NCBI RefSeq assembly: GCF_010131535.1
Contig: NZ_WUBS01000003.1
Coordinates: 186,001-250,000 of the forward strand
Source: Acerihabitans arboris
Lineage (GTDB): Bacteria; Pseudomonadota; Gammaproteobacteria; Enterobacterales; Enterobacteriaceae
Length of the DNA stretch: 64,000 bases
Direction: 5' to 3'
Shown: positions 36,392-44,630 of the stretch, in pieces
Numbering within the stretch: the stretch's first letter is position 1
Layout of the letters: the number at the start of each line of letters is the position of its first letter
Position numbers and translations under genes: made by a program
Notes under the pieces: generated by a model
The model's database searches: none
What the model was told of the DNA's origin: nothing
The model's input: only the letters and a program-made list of their open reading frames with translations

Positions 36392-37393
36392 TTATTGACG
36401 CATTTGCAACAGGCTGTCCGCATTTTCAGCAGTGACTTCGGTCCAGGGAATTTCGTACATCTTCGCCTGGCCGTCCTGCCAATCCAGCTGTCCGGTATAT
36501 TGAGCCCAAATTGGCGACATCGGTTGATACTCGTTACCTTTCACCTTGCGCAGCGCCACATCGATAGCGCCCTGCATTTGCGCGCGGCCGTCCTGCAAAA
36601 TGGACATCATTTCACCCGCTTTGACCAAACGCAGCGCGTCGGATACGCCGTCCACGCCGGCAATGGCAAAATCTTTTACATTCAGGCCCTGCCCTTTGAT
36701 GGCTTCGATGGCTCCCAAGGCCATTTCATCGTTCTGGCCGATCACGCCGTTGATTTTACCACGGTGTTTTTGCAACCAGTTTTCCATCAGCGGGATGGCT
36801 TCCGCGCGGGACCAGTTGGCGGTCTTTCTTTCCAATACGGTGACCTTGCCCGGGCCGCACTCCTTAATGGCCCGGTCGTTGCCCTGGCCGCGCTGGATTT
36901 GGCCGGAAATGCCTATCGGGCCTTCAAGAACGACCACATTGCCCTGACAGTTCATTTTGTTCAATACCGCTTTAGCCTCAAGATAACCGCCTTTGACGTC
37001 ATCGGAAACCACTTCGCTGGTCGCCCGATCGGTATTGAGACGCGAATTGGAGACGATAACCGGGATGCCGGCCTTGTTCGCCATGGTTACGACATCCACA
37101 TTGGCCTCAAAGTCCGCCGGATCGATAATAATAGCGTCATAATGCGTGGCGATCGCCGTTTCCGCCTGGTTGTTCTGGACCAGCGGATCGTAACGGCCGT
37201 CAAACAAGGTCAACGTAGCCAGTCCTTGCTTGACCGCCGGATGTTCCCTGCCCGCTTTCTCCATCAGCTGGACAAATTCCGCCTTCATGCCGTACATCAG
37301 CACGGCGATTTTAACCGGGGCGGCCTGAACGGCGGCCGAGAACGCGAGGGCCAGCGTAACCGCGAGCAGCCGCGGTTTCATTATTTTTTTCAT
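36392..37393 (-). CDS. RbsB-type sugar ABC transporter substrate-binding protein
   Basis: Periplasmic protein of 333 residues with a clear signal peptide (KPRLLAVTLALAFSAAVQA, cleavage after AQA-like VQAA). The mature part has the Peripla_BP_4 fold: IAVLMYGMKAEF, HYDAIIIDPAD, PVIVSNSRL, GQNDEMALGAIEA. Ligand not readable; context suggests a small polyol or tetrose. AGGAG precedes the ATG. Last of the ATPase-permease-SBP set. Confidence 0.9.
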   Translation of the reverse strand: MKKIMKPRLLAVTLALAFSAAVQAAPVKIAVLMYGMKAEFVQLMEKAGREHPAVKQGLATLTLFDGRYDPLVQNNQAETAIATHYDAIIIDPADFEANVDVVTMANKAGIPVIVSNSRLNTDRATSEVVSDDVKGGYLEAKAVLNKMNCQGNVVVLEGPIGISGQIQRGQGNDRAIKECGPGKVTVLERKTANWSRAEAIPLMENWLQKHRGKINGVIGQNDEMALGAIEAIKGQGLNVKDFAIAGVDGVSDALRLVKAGEMMSILQDGRAQMQGAIDVALRKVKGNEYQPMSPIWAQYTGQLDWQDGQAKMYEIPWTEVTAENADSLLQMRQ

Positions 37394-37457
37394 GTTAACT
37401 CCTCAGTAGGGTAGTCTTTTATGGTCAGGATAAAATGCCGGGGGTATTTTCCCGCGT

Positions 37458-38495
37458 TTAGTCACGTTGTTGTTTGCGGGACGGATCAAGCATTACCGCA
37501 AACACGATCAGGGCGCCTTTGATAATTTGCTGGTAATAAGATTGCACCCCGAGTAAATCCAGCCCGTTATTCATGACGCCGATGATCAGCACGCCGAACA
37601 GGGTGCCCCGCAGGGTGCCAATCCCCCCCGCCATACTGGTCCCGCCGATGACCACGGCGGCAATGGCGTCCAGTTCATAGGATGCGCCCGCGCCGGTCTG
37701 GGCCGAACCGGTGCGCGCCGTCAGGATCAAACCCGCGAACGCCGATAAAACGCCGCACAGGGTATACACGATGACCTTGATGCGCAGCACGTTGATGCCG
37801 GAAGTGCGCGCGCTTTTCTCATTACCGCCGACCGCATAGACATAGCGGCCGAAAGTCATTTTATTCAGGGCAAACCACGCCAGGGCGAACAGCAGCGCAA
37901 AGACAACCACCGGCATCGGAATGCCGAACACATAACCATTACCCAGCCAGCGGAAATTATCCCGCAGCTGTGAAACCGGATTGCCGTCGGTGGTCAGGAG
38001 CGTCAGCCCGCGCGCGGCTGAGAGCATGCCCATGGTGACAATAAAGGGCTGCAGACGATATTTACCCAGGATATAACCGTTCAGGAAACCACAGATAAGG
38101 CCGATGCCCAGTGCTATGGCGACCGGCATCAGCAGCGGCCACTCCGTGCCGCCAATGGCCATGGCGCTGCCTGAAGTGGCGAAACGCGCCGCCACGATAC
38201 CGGCCAGGCCAAGCACCGAGCCTACCGAGAGGTCGACGCCGGCGGTAATAATGACGAACGTCATGCCGATAGCTAAAATGCCGTTAATGGATATCTGGCG
38301 CAGCACAATCAACATGTTATCTTGTGAGAGAAAGTAATTTTCATTCCAGCTGCCGCGGGCAACCGACCACTCGCCGGCCAGGGCGATAACCAAACACAAT
38401 GCGATAAAAGCCAAAATAATACCGTATTGGTGCAACGCCTGTTTAAACCTACTGGCATGAGCCAGTGAAAATATTGAGGACAAATTTCCACTCAT
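37458..38495 (-). CDS. RbsC-type sugar ABC transporter permease
   Basis: Inner-membrane protein of 345 residues with about 10 hydrophobic segments. GMTFVIITAGVDLSVGSVLGLAG and ALGGN-like AVGGNEKSARTSGIN are the hallmark permease motifs, as is AAVVIGGTSMAGGIGT near the end. Middle gene of the importer operon, probably a homodimer in the membrane. Confidence 0.92.
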   Translation of the reverse strand: MSGNLSSIFSLAHASRFKQALHQYGIILAFIALCLVIALAGEWSVARGSWNENYFLSQDNMLIVLRQISINGILAIGMTFVIITAGVDLSVGSVLGLAGIVAARFATSGSAMAIGGTEWPLLMPVAIALGIGLICGFLNGYILGKYRLQPFIVTMGMLSAARGLTLLTTDGNPVSQLRDNFRWLGNGYVFGIPMPVVVFALLFALAWFALNKMTFGRYVYAVGGNEKSARTSGINVLRIKVIVYTLCGVLSAFAGLILTARTGSAQTGAGASYELDAIAAVVIGGTSMAGGIGTLRGTLFGVLIIGVMNNGLDLLGVQSYYQQIIKGALIVFAVMLDPSRKQQRD

Positions 38496-38539
38496 TTTTT
38501 TCTCGCAGATAAAATTCAGAATATAACCTCAGGCCCGGC

Positions 38540-40048
38540 TTATACCGCCAGCGACATTACCCCCGCCTGAGTCGCCTCATCCCGAGAGAGCTCACCAACG
38601 ATCTTGCCTTTATTGAAAATTATTATCCTGTCGCTCATGCCGATAATTTCCGACAGTTCGGAAGACACCATGACAATGCCTTTACCCTTGAGCGCAAATT
38701 CCGACATAAAACGGTAGATTTCTTTTTTTGCGCCGACATCAATGCCGCGGGTGGGTTCATCCAACAACAACACCTGCGGATCCAGCAGCGCCCAGCGCCC
38801 TAATACCACCTTTTGCTGGTTGCCGCCGCTTAAATTCATCACCAGCTGCCGACAGCCCGAGGTCCTGATATTAAAAGCGCGTATCATATCCCTGGCCCGG
38901 CACAGCAATTTGCTTTCGTTAACAACCAGCATGCGGCTTATCGACGCGAGTGATGAGATAGTGATATTTTCGGCAACCGTACTGCTTAACACCAGGCCGG
39001 TTTCCTTGCGATCTTCGGTAACATAAGCAATGCCCGCGCGAATCGATTTTTCCGGGCTATGCCTCAGAAGAACTTTATCTCCAATATAAATGCTGCCGCT
39101 GTCGGCATGTTCAATGCCAAAAACCAAATCAAGGAACTCGCTGCGCCCCGACCCGACCAAACCATAGATGCCTAATATTTCCCCGCGTTTTAACTCCAGG
39201 CTGATATTATTTACTTTCTTTTTCCAGCATAAATTCGATACGTTGAAAATAGTCTCGTTGGTTGGCTGGTTAAATTTGGCGAATTCACCGTCAATTTCCC
39301 CACCGATAATCTGCTCAATTAATTGCTCGCGGGTAATATCCTTAATGAAACCTTCACTGATATAGCTTCCATCGCGGAAAACGGTGTAACTGTCGGCAAT
39401 CTGAAATATTTCAGACAGCCGGTGAGAAACATAAATAATGCCTTTCCCCAAGGACGCCAATCGGTTAATGGCCTGAAACAGCTTTTGCGCATCTTGCTCG
39501 CCCAACGCCGAGGTCGGTTCATCTAAAATAATAATATCGGCAAAGGTATGCGAAAGCGCTTTGGCGATTTCCACCAGCTGCTGTTCGGCGACGCTGAGAC
39601 TTCGCATCTTGGCTTTCGCTGCAATGGCAAAACCCAGCTCGCGCAACAACCTGTCCGCCCGTTGATTCAATTTATTAAAATCAACCATGCCGTAGCGTCT
39701 CGGCTCGGATCCTAAATAGATATTCTCCGCCACGGACAAATCCCGTACTCCGCTGAGCTCTTGCTGCACGATGGTGATCCCGGCGACCAGCGCCTGTCTG
39801 GGGGAATCAAACTCGCAACGCACCCCATTGACGAAGATATCGCCCTTATCGGGACGGATGAACCCCATCAGTAAACCGAGAAATGTTGATTTACCCGCGC
39901 CATTACTGCCGCAAAGGGCGTGGATGGACCCTTTTCTCAAGCAAAATTCCGCATTTTTCAATGCAATAACGTCACCGAAAGATTTTTTCAGTCCAGTCAC
40001 CTCCAATAGATAGGCGGGTTCTTTGGCTACTACTGCCTCTTGCTGCAT
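38540..40048 (-). CDS. RbsA-type sugar ABC transporter ATPase (two domains)
   Basis: Protein of 502 residues with two ABC domains. Domain 1 has Walker A GSNGAGKS, signature LSVAEQQLVEI and Walker B IIILDEPTSAL. Domain 2 has a degenerate Walker A (GLVGSGRS), signature LSGGNQQKVVLGRW and Walker B VLLLDEPTRGIDVG. The open frame reaches 40243, but GGAGAAGGGT just before ATG 40048 sets the start. First gene of the operon; two ATGAACA repeats lie directly upstream. Confidence 0.92.
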   Translation of the reverse strand: MQQEAVVAKEPAYLLEVTGLKKSFGDVIALKNAEFCLRKGSIHALCGSNGAGKSTFLGLLMGFIRPDKGDIFVNGVRCEFDSPRQALVAGITIVQQELSGVRDLSVAENIYLGSEPRRYGMVDFNKLNQRADRLLRELGFAIAAKAKMRSLSVAEQQLVEIAKALSHTFADIIILDEPTSALGEQDAQKLFQAINRLASLGKGIIYVSHRLSEIFQIADSYTVFRDGSYISEGFIKDITREQLIEQIIGGEIDGEFAKFNQPTNETIFNVSNLCWKKKVNNISLELKRGEILGIYGLVGSGRSEFLDLVFGIEHADSGSIYIGDKVLLRHSPEKSIRAGIAYVTEDRKETGLVLSSTVAENITISSLASISRMLVVNESKLLCRARDMIRAFNIRTSGCRQLVMNLSGGNQQKVVLGRWALLDPQVLLLDEPTRGIDVGAKKEIYRFMSEFALKGKGIVMVSSELSEIIGMSDRIIIFNKGKIVGELSRDEATQAGVMSLAV

Positions 40049-40060
40049 ACCCTTCTCCAT

Positions 40061-40089
40061 ATGAACATCAATTAAACAAATGAACACTA
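40061..40089. promoter_or_regulatory. Paired ATGAACA direct repeats, RbsABC-type operon / rpiB promoter region
   Basis: ATGAACA at 40061-40067 and 40080-40086, 19 bases apart, the same spacing as at 30570. The word AAACAAATGAACACTA (40074-40089) is identical in both regions. The repeats lie in the divergent promoter region of the importer operon and rpiB. Confidence 0.75.
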
Positions 40090-40283
40090 GCGTTAGTGCA
40101 ACATATCGTCTACATAATTCCATTAAATTCGTTACACACGTCAAATAACGGCAAAAGAAAAGATAAAACAGCGCGATCTGCGCATCATTTTTACTATTAC
40201 GGCACTTTTTAGATCGAAAAATGCCCACGAACGGATGTAACATAAGTTCTTAAATTAATCATTTGATCAACAAGAGGTATGAG

Positions 40284-40742
40284 ATGTCGTCAATTGCAAT
40301 CGGTGGTGATGATGCGGCGGTGGAACTCAAGCGCGTCGTAAGCGAGTTTTTGCAGCAGCAGGGGTATGACGTGGTCGACTATAGCCGCTCGCCAGGCGAT
40401 GGCGGCAACGCCTATCCGGATATCGCCTTTTTGGTCGCGCAGGCCATCAAGGCGGATAAGCATGACCGGGGCATCCTGATCTGCGGTACCGGCATCGGCA
40501 TGAGCATCGTGGCCAATAAAGTGCCGGGCATTCGTGCGGCGTTGTGCCATGACACCTATTCGGCACAACGCGCCCGTAAAAGCAACAATGCGCAGATCAT
40601 TACCCTGGGCGCGCGCGTTCTGGGGCCGGAGCTGGCCAAAACCATTATCGGCGCATGGCTGGCCGCGGAATTTGAAGGCGGCCGCTCGGCGCCCAAGGTC
40701 GCTAAAATTACCCATTACGAGCAAACCGCGCTGAAAGAATAA
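40284..40742 (+). CDS. rpiB: RpiB/LacAB-family sugar-phosphate isomerase
   Basis: Protein of 152 residues. IAIGGDDAA opens the fold; GILICGTGIGMSIVANK holds the active-site Cys; AQRARKSNNAQIITLGARV is the C-terminal substrate region. Members isomerise ribose 5-phosphate, allose 6-phosphate or, as EryH, D-erythrulose 4-phosphate. The start at 40284 has AAGAGGTATGAG upstream. Divergent from the importer operon and under the same repeats. A broken copy lies at 30793. Confidence 0.88.
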   Translation: MSSIAIGGDDAAVELKRVVSEFLQQQGYDVVDYSRSPGDGGNAYPDIAFLVAQAIKADKHDRGILICGTGIGMSIVANKVPGIRAALCHDTYSAQRARKSNNAQIITLGARVLGPELAKTIIGAWLAAEFEGGRSAPKVAKITHYEQTALKE

Positions 40743-40834
40743 ATCTGCTGTCAGGTGATGACCTGAATATCGACTGAAACCTGTCCGTTTCAGCGTTTTA
40801 ACCTTACCTGAATACCCGGCACCAGGAGATACCA

Positions 40835-40999
40835 ATGAAATTTATATTTGAAAATGAATCTTTTTCCTTCGAAACCTTGCGTACCGCCGGCTTCGCGAAC
40901 CATGGCGGCGCCGATCTGGGCGAAGTGATCATGACGGCAAACGCTATTGCCGAAGGGGACGAGACGGCGTGGCTGGCACAAACAGCCGTCCGCCGTTGA
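40835..40999 (+). pseudogene. Truncated alpha/beta-hydrolase N-terminus
   Basis: A strong ribosome site (CAGGAGATACCA) is followed by a 54-residue frame reading KFIFENESFSFETLRTAGF and GGADLGEVIMTANAIAEGDE, which matches the N-terminal lid segment of hydrolases of the EstFrsA/dienelactone group. It then runs into AQTAVRR and stops; the catalytic part is missing. It follows rpiB by about 90 bases and was probably in that operon before a deletion. Confidence 0.65.
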
Positions 41000-41117
41000 T
41001 GCGCAATGCGCCGATATCCATGGTATTCGCCGTTGCGGCCAATATTTTACCGGTCATATTTTTGGGTCCTTATCGGGTCCGGGCGGCGGGCGGCCCGCCC
41101 CAACCGGAGCATCATAG

Positions 41118-41840
41118 TCAGGCAGGCGTCTCGGCCTCATCCAGTCCGCAGATGCGAAACACGGCGGACACCACATGGGCGGTGGCGCGTTCGCGCTCAG
41201 GCTGGTCCATCGGCGCGCCGCCCATGACCGCGGCTATTTGCGCATCGAAGTCGGCATAGGTTTGCGTCATGGCCCAAATGGAAAAAAACAGATGGGTGCT
41301 GTCGAGCCTGCGCAGTTTGCCTTGGGTTATCCAGCCGTCGATAACCGCCGCCTTGCTTTCCACCAACTGGCGCAGGGTGGTGGCGAGCAGCGGCAGGGCC
41401 AGCGGCGCGCCGGCGAGGATTTCGCTGGCAAACAGCTTGGACGCCGCGGGCCGGGCGAAGGTAAACGCCATTTTCGCCCGCACATAACGTTCGATTACGG
41501 CGCGCGGACAGGCGGCGGGATGGAAATAATCCAGCGGAGACAACCAGTCGCCCAGGATGCGGTCCAGCACGGTCAGGTACAGCCTGTGCTTATTGCCGAA
41601 ATAGTAATGGATATTCGGCTTGGGCAACCGCGCCTCATCGGCAATCATCGCCATGGTGGCGCCCCTGAAGCCGTAGCGCGCAAAAATACGCTCCGCCGCC
41701 AGCAGGATCGCCGCTTCATTATCCAGGCGGATACGTCCCTTGCCCGCGCTGTCCTCCACCCCGGCCAGCCGGGCGCGCGCCTCCCGCGCCTCGGGCGGCG
41801 TCGCGCCGGTAATCGGCCGGATGATCGATGACGGTATCAT
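41118..41840 (-). CDS. TetR-family transcriptional regulator (RutR-like)
   Basis: Protein of 240 residues with a 40-residue unstructured N-terminus, then the TetR HTH (ILLAAERIFARYGFRGATM, PKPNIHYYFGNKHRLY). The C-terminal region (LDRILGDWLSPLDYF) resembles RutR/YcdC, regulators of pyrimidine and nitrogen-compound catabolism. It sits just downstream of a broken ABC importer remnant that was probably its target. AAGGAAC precedes the ATG. Confidence 0.83.
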   Translation of the reverse strand: MIPSSIIRPITGATPPEAREARARLAGVEDSAGKGRIRLDNEAAILLAAERIFARYGFRGATMAMIADEARLPKPNIHYYFGNKHRLYLTVLDRILGDWLSPLDYFHPAACPRAVIERYVRAKMAFTFARPAASKLFASEILAGAPLALPLLATTLRQLVESKAAVIDGWITQGKLRRLDSTHLFFSIWAMTQTYADFDAQIAAVMGGAPMDQPERERATAHVVSAVFRICGLDEAETPA

Positions 41841-41916
41841 TATGCTGTTCCTTCGTTAACGGCCCGTCGTTCGCCAACACGGCGGGCCGGCTGATGCGGC
41901 CGCCAAGGCCGGCCGC

Positions 41917-42411
41917 TTATTTAATCCTGGCGGCCGCGTCCCAGATCACATGGGTCATGGCGCTGTCGCCAGGGTCTTTTTTGATTACCGGGGCGCCGCC
42001 GTCCTTAAGCAGGACGTCCACCGTGCGCCGGTAGGCCTCGGGCGTCAGGTAGCCGATACGCGCGGTATCGACATTGGCGATCAGCTTGGCGACGTTTTCC
42101 ATCTGACGCTGCTGAACCTCCGCCGTGGCCGCGCCCGACATATCCTGATCCACCCCGATCTGCGCCGCTTCCGCGGGATTCTTCACCGCTTCCCGCCAGC
42201 CCGGGTAGGTGGCGTGCAGGAACCTGGCCATTTTGGCGACAAACGCCGGGTCCTTCAGTTTCGGTTCAAGCACGTACGGGCCGTCTTCCCGCGTCGAGAC
42301 GCCCTGGTCCTCATACGGGAACGAGATCAGATCGTCTTTTTTCATGCCCGCGTCGATCAGGTTGAGGTTGTCGCGCGTCAGTTCGTCCAGGGCGCCGAAC
42401 GGCTCGTCCAT
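41917..42411 (-). pseudogene. Chimeric remnant: ABC ATPase Walker B fused to NMT1-type substrate-binding protein C-terminus
   Basis: The frame opens with MDEPFGALDELTRDNL, the Walker B/D-loop of an SsuB/TauB-type ATPase, then passes directly into an NMT1-like binding protein C-terminus (DDLISFPYEDQGVSTREDGP, RFLHATYPGWREAVKNPAEA). The lost Walker A, permease and binding-protein N-terminus imply one or more deletions. It is a gene fossil, although the frame is open and might still be translated. Confidence 0.75.
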
Positions 42412-42612
42412 CCGCTGTTTTTTGACTGGGTGGTTAGGTTTTCATCAATGCCATGCCAATATCATGCCAATGACGAGATGTGGGCATGAAAGAAGTAATT
42501 GGGGCAGATTTACCGGCGGCCCTGCGCCAATCGCGATTATTTTGGTGCACCCTGGTGATAATGTCGCCTTGAAATAGCGCAGTACGCCTGCATAGCCTAA
42601 TGTATTGGCCAG

Positions 42613-42629
42613 CACGCCAAAACGGTGCA
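42613..42629. promoter_or_regulatory. NtrC-like enhancer site, nitrilase operon
   Basis: Read on the minus strand: TGCACC-GTTTT-GGCGTG, against the NtrC consensus TGCACC-N5-GGTGCA. Its centre is 126 bases from the -24 GG at 42747; the equivalent site of the nitrile hydratase operon is 125 bases from its -24 element. Confidence 0.65.
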
Positions 42630-42746
42630 ACGGAGGCGCAAACGCACCGCCGGCGTGAACGCCTTAACGGGGATGGCGGATGGCGCAGGCTTTCGTTAAA
42701 ATTAATTAATTGATATCAAAAGACATTTCACAAGAATTGTTTTTCA

Positions 42747-42760
42747 GGCACGTATATTGC
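42747..42760 (+). promoter_or_regulatory. Sigma-54 -24/-12 promoter, nitrilase operon
   Basis: AGGCACGTATATTGCTT: GG at 42747-42748 and GC at 42759-42760 with the exact 10-base gap of sigma-54 promoters. Transcription should begin near 42772, about 60 bases before the attenuator element. Confidence 0.82.
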
Positions 42761-42834
42761 TTAATTCTTTGCATTGCTCGGCGCCCCGTACACCCCTCTG
42801 TAGCGGAAGGCAGGACGTCATAACACCTAAATCT

Positions 42835-42881
42835 GGCAAAGATGCCCTATCAACCGTAACGGTTGATGGGGCTTTTTTTTT
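42835..42881 (+). promoter_or_regulatory. ANTAR-type attenuator (hexaloop element plus terminator), nitrilase operon
   Basis: GGCAAAGATGCCC (42835-42847) can fold as GGC/GCC closing the six-base loop AAAGAT, with A at position 1 and G at position 4 as ANTAR proteins require. Its 3' arm is also the start of a strong terminator: 44-55 pairs with 61-72 of this 42800 block (12 base pairs), followed by nine T. The folds are mutually exclusive, as in amiE and nas leaders. The same 13 bases precede the nitrile hydratase terminator. A second upstream hexaloop hairpin was not found with confidence. Confidence 0.75.
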
Positions 42882-42900
42882 ACCCAAGGAGCGCGTGAGA

Positions 42901-44613
42901 ATGATCAAAGAACCTGTTTCCGTCGCGGCAATTCAGTTTGAACCCACCCAATTTCGTAAAGAAGACAACATCCTCAGGCTGCTGGCCCTGGCCGGGGAAG
43001 CTGCGTCCAACGGCGCGCGCCTGATCGTCATGCCCGAGATGGGCACCACCGGCTATTGCTGGATGGATCGGGAAGAGGTGGCCGGCTACGTCGAGACGGT
43101 GCCCGGCGCCACCACCGATCGCTTCGGCCTGCTGGCGGCGCGCTATCAATGCTACCTGGTGGTCGGTTTGCCTGAAGTGGACGCGCGCAGCGGCCTGTAT
43201 TACAACAGCGCGGTACTGATAGGCCCCGACGGCGTGATCGGCAAACACCGCAAAACCCATCCGTATATTTCGGAGCCCAAATGGGCGGCGAACGGCGATT
43301 TGGGACATCAGGTCTTCCCTACCCCGCTTGGCAATATCGCGCTGCTGATTTGCATGGACATCCATTTTATCGAAACCGCCCGCCTGGCCGGCTTACAGGA
43401 CGCGGACGTCATTTGCCATATCAGCAACTGGCTGGCCGAGCGCACTCCCGCGCCTTACTGGATTAATCGCGCCTATGAAAACGACTGCTATCTGATTGAA
43501 AGCAATCGCTGGGGACGGGAACGCGGCGTCCAGTTCAGCGGCGGCAGCTGCATTATCGAGCCCAACGGCCATATCCAGTCCTGGCGCGACACCGGCGACG
43601 GCATCGTCTCCGGTCTCCTGCATCCCGGCGCCCAAGGGCGCGGCCTGCTGGCGGAGCGCCGGCCCGAGCTGTACAAGGAATTGATGACCAATACCTTTAT
43701 GTGGAATCCGCTGGATTTCTTCGGCCTGTACGCCGCCAGGCCCCTGCCGGAGGGCAAACGCTCGCATATCGCCGTCGGGCAATTCGAACCCGACGATGAT
43801 ATCAACGTCAATCTCAGCCGCATCGGACAATTGGCCGCCAGGGCAAAGGCGCAGGGCGCGGAGCTGCTGACGCTGCCCGAGCTTTGCCTTACCGGCAAAT
43901 ACCGCGCCCCCGCCAGCGCCATTACCCTGCGGCACGCCTCCGTCGGCGCCCTGATGGATCTGTGCGCCCGACTGCGGCTTTATTTGGTGGCGGGCATGGT
44001 GGAAGACGACGGCGACGGCAACCGCTATAACTCGGCATTGTTGATCGGTCCGGACGGCCTGCCGGGCGTGTATCGCAAAATCCATTTAACCGCGGAAGAC
44101 AAGACCTGGGCCACGCGCGGCAGCGCCTGGAAAACCTTTGATATTCCCTGCGGGCGCATCGGCCTGCTGATCGGCCATGACCTCGATTTCCCCGAGGCGG
44201 GACGGATCCTGGCAATGCGCGGCTGCGATATTATCGCCTGCCCGGCGGCGCTGGATCTGCCGGGGCCGATAGATCATCCCGGCACCAGCGTGCCCCACGA
44301 TTACCCCATTGCCACCGGGGCGTCCCGCCACCACTGGCTGTTAACCCGGGTGCGGGCCGGGGAAAACAATGTCTACCTGAGTTATGCCAATGCCAATCTT
44401 TCGGGGCTGAGCGGTATTTTCGGGCCGGATACCTTTGCCTGGCCCAGGCGCGAGGCGCTGGTCACCGAGGCTCGGGGCCTGGCCGTGCTGGAAATCGATA
44501 CCAGCAACCTGGACTCGGCCTATCCTACCAATGTGGTGCGCCGAAAAGATCTGGTCGCCATGCGCCAGCCCCATTATTACCAGCCGCTGATCCAGGTTGC
44601 CGGCGGCGAATGA
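42901..44613 (+). CDS. Tandem nitrilase-superfamily protein with one active-site-complete and one Cys-less domain
   Basis: Protein of 570 residues, about twice the usual length. Domain 1 (residues 5-260) has the full triad: Glu46 (MPEMGTTGY), Lys118 (HRKTH), Cys151 (LLICMDIHF). Domain 2 (residues 288-565) keeps Glu327 (LPELCLTG) and Lys393 (YRKIHLT) but has Gly425 (LLIGHDLDF) where the nucleophile Cys should be. Domain 1 should hydrolyse a nitrile or amide; domain 2 may be structural or a sensor. AAGGAG precedes ATG 42901; the frame open from 42757 runs through the leader terminator. First gene of an operon with amiC- and amiR-like genes. Confidence 0.87.
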   Translation: MIKEPVSVAAIQFEPTQFRKEDNILRLLALAGEAASNGARLIVMPEMGTTGYCWMDREEVAGYVETVPGATTDRFGLLAARYQCYLVVGLPEVDARSGLYYNSAVLIGPDGVIGKHRKTHPYISEPKWAANGDLGHQVFPTPLGNIALLICMDIHFIETARLAGLQDADVICHISNWLAERTPAPYWINRAYENDCYLIESNRWGRERGVQFSGGSCIIEPNGHIQSWRDTGDGIVSGLLHPGAQGRGLLAERRPELYKELMTNTFMWNPLDFFGLYAARPLPEGKRSHIAVGQFEPDDDINVNLSRIGQLAARAKAQGAELLTLPELCLTGKYRAPASAITLRHASVGALMDLCARLRLYLVAGMVEDDGDGNRYNSALLIGPDGLPGVYRKIHLTAEDKTWATRGSAWKTFDIPCGRIGLLIGHDLDFPEAGRILAMRGCDIIACPAALDLPGPIDHPGTSVPHDYPIATGASRHHWLLTRVRAGENNVYLSYANANLSGLSGIFGPDTFAWPRREALVTEARGLAVLEIDTSNLDSAYPTNVVRRKDLVAMRQPHYYQPLIQVAGGE

Positions 44614-44630
44614 GGTAACACGAGGTGAAT

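Larger units (their letters stand above)
42412..42900. other. Regulatory region upstream of the nitrilase-amiC-amiR operon
   Basis: No intact gene. From left to right: a minus-strand frame at 42445-42630 without recognisable family, an extra NtrC-like half-site (TTTTGGTGCA, near 42540), the NtrC-like site at 42613, the sigma-54 promoter at 42747 and the attenuator at 42835. Confidence 0.6.

Noticed and set aside
36329-37414. Plus-strand open frame of 361 codons
   Set aside because: Antisense of the RbsB-type gene, which has a signal peptide and conserved motifs.
42530-42555. Second NtrC site near TTTTGGTGCACCCTGG
   Set aside because: Only one half-site fits; the other half is absent at the right spacing. 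Mentioned but not listed as a site.
42445-42630. Minus-strand frame of 61 codons upstream of the nitrilase promoter
   Set aside because: No recognised family and it overlaps the NtrC-like site; probably non-coding or a relic.
42790-42810. P1 hexaloop hairpin of the nitrilase leader (AGCGGA loop)
   Set aside because: The stem has two mismatches in seven pairs; not good enough to annotate.
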